A stretch of 10,637 nt of DNA, taken from contig JAFZGR010000018.1 in assembly GCA_017555325.1 (NCBI GenBank), positions 1 through 10,637 of the forward strand, read 5' to 3'. The stretch is from Alphaproteobacteria bacterium (GTDB lineage: Bacteria > Pseudomonadota > Alphaproteobacteria > CAAHEQ01 > UBA3637). A program made the position numbers and the translations under genes. Positions 6,774 to 10,637 of the stretch are shown here, piece by piece; positions within the stretch are counted from its first letter, which is position 1; each line of letters starts with the position of its first letter. The notes under the pieces were generated by a model, which had not been told where the DNA came from, ran no database searches, and saw nothing but the letters and a program-made list of their open reading frames with translations.

Positions 6774-9041
6774 TTAGAATCCCTTTCCAAAATTCAAACG
6801 GAACACTTGTGTTTTATCGCCGGTTTCTTTAAGAACCGGTGCCGCAAAATCCAAATTAATCATCCCCATCGGAGATTGCCATAAAATACCTGTACCAACT
6901 GATGCCCGTAATGAATTTTTATAATCCATCATTTCGGCATCAAACCCGTCCGGTTTACCAATATAACCGGCATCAGAAAACACTTTCCCTTTAATTCCCA
7001 ATTCTTTAGGCAATCCAAGCGGAAATACCACTTCTGTTGAAGCTGAAACATACCAATTCCCGCCCAAGGAGTCGTCTGTGTATTTATCCCGAGCACCGAT
7101 GCCACCATATTCAAATCCACGTAAAGAAGCATCACCCAAAAAATAACGGTTATTAATACGAACATCTTCTCCGCCTAAGCCCCAAATATGCCCACCGTCA
7201 CCACGAATAGACATAACAACATCATCCGTTATGGGGAAATACTGAATACCCGTCACATTGATGCGGAAGAATTTTGTATCGCCACCCAAACCGGCAATAT
7301 CGGCTCCTAATGATAAATAATAACCCTCTGTTGGATTAATTCTACTATCCCGACGGTCATAAGACAATACCTGTCCAATCATAGAAACGGTTGTTTTACC
7401 TTTTTGTTCTTTAATATACATGGAGGCATCTTCATCAATATCCGTCACATCATCTTGTCTTAATGTATAACGAACAGTTTGACGCAATCTATCTGTATAA
7501 TCCCAACCTAAACGGGCTGATGTACCGATTGTATCATAGCTATATGAACTGTAATCACCATTATCCCGTGTTGTTTTGAAAATTTCAACACCTGCCAATA
7601 ACGGTTTATCCATAAAGTAAGGATTTGTAAACCCTGCCGTATATTGTGTTTCACGCTGTGATAACATTGCATTCAAATTAACAATATTTCCCGTTCCTAA
7701 GATATTACGCTCAACAATACCGGTTTCAAACAACAATCCGTCATATGATGACCAACCGATACCAATATTAAATGCCCCTGTTGATTTTTCGGATACATTG
7801 ACATCTACATTTGTTTTTGATCTGTCTCCATAAACGGGCACTGTTTTAAAATCAACTTTATCAAAGTAATCCAAATCTTCTACTTTTTGTTTTGAACGAC
7901 GTAATTTTGCCGCATTAAAAGCATCACCCTCTTTAATCCGGAATTCACGTCGAATAACTTTATCCTTTGTACGAGAATTACCATGAATATTAATTTTGTT
8001 TACAAAAACTTTTTCCCCTTCCTGCACGCGGAAAACAACACGCACAGTTTGATTCTTTTCATCTTTGTAAAAATCTGGAATTACTTCAGCAAAAGCATAA
8101 CCGGCATTTGCAAATTCATCTGTTAAATTTTCAATGGTTTTATCAATCAATTCGGAATTAAAACGTTCACCTTTTTTAAATTCCAAAAAGCGTGTTAAAT
8201 CTTTTTTGTTCCGACCTTGATATTCTGGTAATGAAACACGAATTTCCGGCTGAGCAAATTTATATCGTTTACCTTCATCAACTTCAATCGTCAAAACGAA
8301 TCCCGATTTATCCGATAATAATTCGGCAACAGCATTTTTCACTTCAAAATCCACATAACCGTGTTTTAAATAAAACCGCCGCAACATTTCCTGATCATAA
8401 TTTAACCGATCCGGATCATACGTATCTGTACTGGTAAAGAAACGATACCATGCATTTTCTTTGGTAATCATCACATCTTTCAAGTCATCAGCCGAATATT
8501 CGTGATTACCAATAAAGTTGATTTTTTCAATATACGTTTTATCTCCCTCGTCAATTTCAAAAATCACATCTACACGATTTTGTTCTTTTTTGATGATTTT
8601 AGGAGTAACCGTTGCCCCAAAACGACCATTGCGTTTATATACATCTAATAATCTGTCTGCATCAGCCTGTGCTTTCCGTTGCGTATAAACACTGCGTGGT
8701 TTTAATTCGACTTCTGTTTTCAACACATCATCATCCAATCGATCGTTTCCTTCAAAATAAACATCATAAACCGTTGGATTTTCCACAACATCAACCATCA
8801 TAACGCCGTTTTTCATTTTAACACTAACATCAGAATACAAGCCGGTTGCAAATAACTTTTTTGTTGCACTATCTAAATCGGCAGCAGTAATATTTTGTCC
8901 GGATCTGAAATTCAACTCATTCAGAATTGTAGCATTTTCAAAACGCTGTGTTCCGTTAACGGAAACCGAACGTAAAACTTCTGCCCCTGCTTGTGTAGCC
9001 AACGCAGAACTCATCAACAATAATCCGATTATTTTTTTCAT
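6774..9041 (-). CDS. bamA: Outer membrane protein assembly factor BamA
   Basis: BamA is the core of the BAM complex that folds beta-barrel proteins into the outer membrane. The 755-residue precursor has a signal peptide (1-20, probable cleavage AGA/E), five POTRA domains (about 22-89, 90-167, 168-256, 260-344 and 345-419) and a 16-strand barrel of the Omp85 family (about 421-755). Signatures are FEGND (96-100), IHGNSRTKDKVIRREF (352-367) at the start of POTRA5, and the loop-6 motif LRGFEYGGIG (640-649), whose LRGF corresponds to the VRGF/Y of the family. The C-terminal NFGKGF ends in the Phe expected of barrel proteins. The start overlaps the rseP stop by 4 nt (ATGA), with AAAGGA 7 nt upstream. 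The order rseP-bamA-skp is widespread in proteobacteria. The protein is somewhat shorter than E. coli BamA (810) but complete. Confidence 0.97.
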   Translation of the reverse strand: MKKIIGLLLMSSALATQAGAEVLRSVSVNGTQRFENATILNELNFRSGQNITAADLDSATKKLFATGLYSDVSVKMKNGVMMVDVVENPTVYDVYFEGNDRLDDDVLKTEVELKPRSVYTQRKAQADADRLLDVYKRNGRFGATVTPKIIKKEQNRVDVIFEIDEGDKTYIEKINFIGNHEYSADDLKDVMITKENAWYRFFTSTDTYDPDRLNYDQEMLRRFYLKHGYVDFEVKNAVAELLSDKSGFVLTIEVDEGKRYKFAQPEIRVSLPEYQGRNKKDLTRFLEFKKGERFNSELIDKTIENLTDEFANAGYAFAEVIPDFYKDEKNQTVRVVFRVQEGEKVFVNKINIHGNSRTKDKVIRREFRIKEGDAFNAAKLRRSKQKVEDLDYFDKVDFKTVPVYGDRSKTNVDVNVSEKSTGAFNIGIGWSSYDGLLFETGIVERNILGTGNIVNLNAMLSQRETQYTAGFTNPYFMDKPLLAGVEIFKTTRDNGDYSSYSYDTIGTSARLGWDYTDRLRQTVRYTLRQDDVTDIDEDASMYIKEQKGKTTVSMIGQVLSYDRRDSRINPTEGYYLSLGADIAGLGGDTKFFRINVTGIQYFPITDDVVMSIRGDGGHIWGLGGEDVRINNRYFLGDASLRGFEYGGIGARDKYTDDSLGGNWYVSASTEVVFPLGLPKELGIKGKVFSDAGYIGKPDGFDAEMMDYKNSLRASVGTGILWQSPMGMINLDFAAPVLKETGDKTQVFRLNFGKGF
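6780..6785 (-). promoter_or_regulatory. Ribosome binding site fixing the skp-like gene start
   Basis: AAGGGA on the minus strand, inside the last codons of bamA, ends 7 nt before the ATG at 6772. It argues against the TTG at 6790 as start and gives a junction of one base between the bamA TAA and the ATG. Confidence 0.65.
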
Positions 9042-10135
9042 CCTAAAATCCTTTGCATAATACGAGGAACATCTAAAAACATGGTATAAGCAACTAACAA
9101 AAGCAAAACACTCATACCGGCAAATAAAAAGCCGTTTTGTACTTTTTCCGACAACGGTTTTCGACGAATTGCCTCAATAGCATAAAAGAATAAATGTCCG
9201 CCATCCAATACCGGCACCGGCAATAAATTCATAAATCCGACTGCTACGGAAATCTGAACAATAAACATCAACAAGGAGGTCCAACCACCCATTAAGGCAT
9301 CTCCGGAAGCTTCAGCAATACCCAACGGACCACGCATATCTTTTGCTGAACGACTTTTAAACAAAACCTGCCCCAAATAAACCAATGTATCTGCCGTTAT
9401 CTTATAAACATCCCGAACAGCCATACCAAAAGCTTTAACCAACCCGATATTATTGTTAATCGTCATTAATTCCGTTGATGAACGAATACCAATAAGCGGA
9501 TATTCATAATCCGGATGATATTTTGGTTTTAGATCAACCGTATTTTGTTTTCCATCCCGTTCATATACAATAACTAACGGTTTTTCAAATTCCGTAATAC
9601 GAACGATTCGCAGTACATCTGTATATTCCCGAATTGGTTCTCCGTTAATAGAAATAAACTTATCGCCTTTTTTTAATCCGGCTTCCTGTGCAGCTGAATC
9701 AGGCATAACATCTCCAACAACTGCCGGAACAACAACTTCTCCCAAGGCAAAAATCAAGCCGGTTAACAAGATAATTGCTGAAATATAATTCATAGCCGGA
9801 CCAGCAAAAATAATAGCAGCTCTTTTCCATAACGGCTGAGCCATAAACGTATATTTAATCTCATCCTGTGCTACATTTTCAGTAGATGATTTTGCACTCG
9901 CAGCATCTTCATCTCCTAACATTTTAACATATCCTCCCAATGGAATGGCACAAATCTTCCAACGGGTTCCTTTTTTATCTGTGCGATGCCATAACTCTTT
10001 CCCAAAACCAATAGAAAAATCAGTTACTTTTACACCACACAAACGAGCTACATAAAAATGTCCGCCCTCGTGAATAACAACAACAAGGGACAAGACAAAT
10101 ATAAATGCAAAAATATAAATTAACGATGTCAGCAT
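9038..10135 (-). CDS. rseP: Site-2 zinc metalloprotease RseP
   Basis: RseP (MmpA in Caulobacter) is an inner-membrane protease that cuts membrane-spanning substrates such as anti-sigma factors and leftover signal peptides. The 365 residues show TM1 (about 5-22) with the zinc-binding HEGGH (22-26), the GGYVKMLGDED segment (67-77), a second membrane segment with FAGPAMNY (110-117), a periplasmic PDZ domain (about 135-200, with SAAQEAGLKKGDK at 147-159), the NLLPVPVLDGG motif (303-313) holding the third zinc ligand Asp311, and a last TM (about 335-352). E. coli RseP (450) has two PDZ domains; only one is seen here, as in many alphaproteobacterial members. The ATG overlaps the cdsA stop by one base (TAATG); a GGGGAGG lies about 10 nt upstream. 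No rseA-like substrate gene is in the window, so the substrate is unknown. Confidence 0.95.
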   Translation of the reverse strand: MLTSLIYIFAFIFVLSLVVVIHEGGHFYVARLCGVKVTDFSIGFGKELWHRTDKKGTRWKICAIPLGGYVKMLGDEDAASAKSSTENVAQDEIKYTFMAQPLWKRAAIIFAGPAMNYISAIILLTGLIFALGEVVVPAVVGDVMPDSAAQEAGLKKGDKFISINGEPIREYTDVLRIVRITEFEKPLVIVYERDGKQNTVDLKPKYHPDYEYPLIGIRSSTELMTINNNIGLVKAFGMAVRDVYKITADTLVYLGQVLFKSRSAKDMRGPLGIAEASGDALMGGWTSLLMFIVQISVAVGFMNLLPVPVLDGGHLFFYAIEAIRRKPLSEKVQNGFLFAGMSVLLLLVAYTMFLDVPRIMQRILG

Positions 10136-10637
10136 TAAAAAAACACGCCTCCCCGATTAAAGAAATAAATAATTAACGCCGTCACAACCGATGCAAACAG
10201 CAAGCCGTCAACCCGATCAAACAACCCACCATGACCAGGAATCAAATTACTAGAATCTTTTAAATTAAGCGACCGTTTAATTGCCGATTCAAAAAAGTCA
10301 CCAACTTGTGCTACAACCGCCAAAATACCCGCAGATACCGTTAGAACAAAGGTTAATTGTTTAAATGTTACCCCACTTTCCGGAGCAATATAATTATAAG
10401 CATCCAAATAAAGTGCAAACAAATAAGCCACACCGACAGCAAACAAAATAGCCCCAATCAAACCGGACCAAGTTTTCTTTGCACTGATTTTCGGGGCTAA
10501 TTTAGGACCCTTTAAAGTTTTCCCAACAACGTATCCTCCAATATCGGTTGCCCAAACGACAAAAAATAACCACAAAACAATCTCACGACTAATGTTGTCA
10601 TTAATATAATAAATATATCCCAATGATAAAATCGGCA
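10135..10637 (-). CDS. cdsA: Phosphatidate cytidylyltransferase CdsA, C-terminal part (cut by right window edge)
   Basis: CdsA makes CDP-diacylglycerol from phosphatidic acid and CTP at the inner membrane, the precursor of all major phospholipids. The frame is open to the right edge, so the N-terminus and start lie outside; a TTG near 10623 is only an internal Leu codon. About 167 C-terminal residues are visible. They contain WATDIGGYVVGK, PKISAKKTWSGLIG, a pair of membrane segments, GDFFESAIKRSLNLKD and the family signature PGHGGLFDRVDG, whose acidic residues bind the metal ions. A final membrane helix ends the protein at NRGGVFF. In many alphaproteobacteria dxr follows cdsA; here rseP follows directly with a 1-nt overlap. 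Confidence 0.94.
   Translation of the reverse strand, partial: PILSLGYIYYINDNISREIVLWLFFVVWATDIGGYVVGKTLKGPKLAPKISAKKTWSGLIGAILFAVGVAYLFALYLDAYNYIAPESGVTFKQLTFVLTVSAGILAVVAQVGDFFESAIKRSLNLKDSSNLIPGHGGLFDRVDGLLFASVVTALIIYFFNRGGVFF

Noticed and set aside
6773..6790. Longer start (TTG at 6790) for the skp-like gene
   Set aside because: It would put the AAGGGA site inside the coding region and add six charged residues before the signal segment; the ATG at 6772 has ideal spacing.
1..10637. Mobile element, phage, defence system, CRISPR or RNA gene
   Set aside because: No direct repeats in array, no transposase or integrase motifs, no tRNA-like cloverleaf noticed, and nearly all bases are in recognisable housekeeping genes of uniform base composition.

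Overview
The window looks like a stretch of chromosome from an AT-rich, Gram-negative alphaproteobacterium, probably an uncultured or host-associated lineage; I cannot name the genus. The reasons are the gene order cdsA-rseP-bamA-skp-lpxD-fabZ-lpxA-lpxI-lpxB, the use of LpxI instead of LpxH for UDP-diacylglucosamine hydrolysis, and a final GST-fold gene that resembles FzlA, an FtsZ-binding division protein known from alphaproteobacteria. Every gene I can support lies on the minus strand, so transcription runs from the right edge to the left.

Bases 10637 down to 903 form one densely packed envelope-biogenesis operon of ten genes, the first cut by the window edge. It starts with the C-terminal part of cdsA (CDP-diacylglycerol synthesis), then rseP (site-2 protease), bamA (outer-membrane protein assembly), an OmpH/Skp-like periplasmic chaperone, and the lipid A genes lpxD, fabZ, lpxA, lpxI and lpxB, ending with the fzlA-like gene. 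Most junctions overlap or abut (1-nt TAATG, 4-nt ATGA and 14-nt overlaps, and TAA directly followed by ATG), which suggests translational coupling. A rho-independent terminator at 838-868 closes the operon. No promoter for it is visible, so it presumably lies beyond the right edge.

Bases 789 to 1 form a second unit. A good extended -10 promoter (760-789) drives a small tryptophan-rich lipoprotein of unknown function (306-716). After a 48-nt gap without a visible terminator comes the start of a GT-B fold glycosyltransferase that runs off the left edge.

The operon genes cooperate in building the outer membrane. CdsA supplies phospholipid precursors. FabZ makes acyl chains, and LpxA and LpxD attach 3-hydroxyacyl chains to UDP-GlcNAc. 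LpxI and LpxB turn the product into lipid X and then the disaccharide. BamA and the Skp-like chaperone insert barrel proteins, and RseP probably serves envelope stress signalling. lpxC and lpxK, also needed for lipid A, are not here, and dxr, often found between cdsA and rseP in related bacteria, is missing at that junction.

I found no tRNA, rRNA, CRISPR array, insertion sequence or phage-like gene, and no evidence of an undescribed multi-gene system. The points most worth a second look are the FzlA-like gene coupled to lpxB, the unknown lipoprotein, and the long tail of the Skp-like protein.
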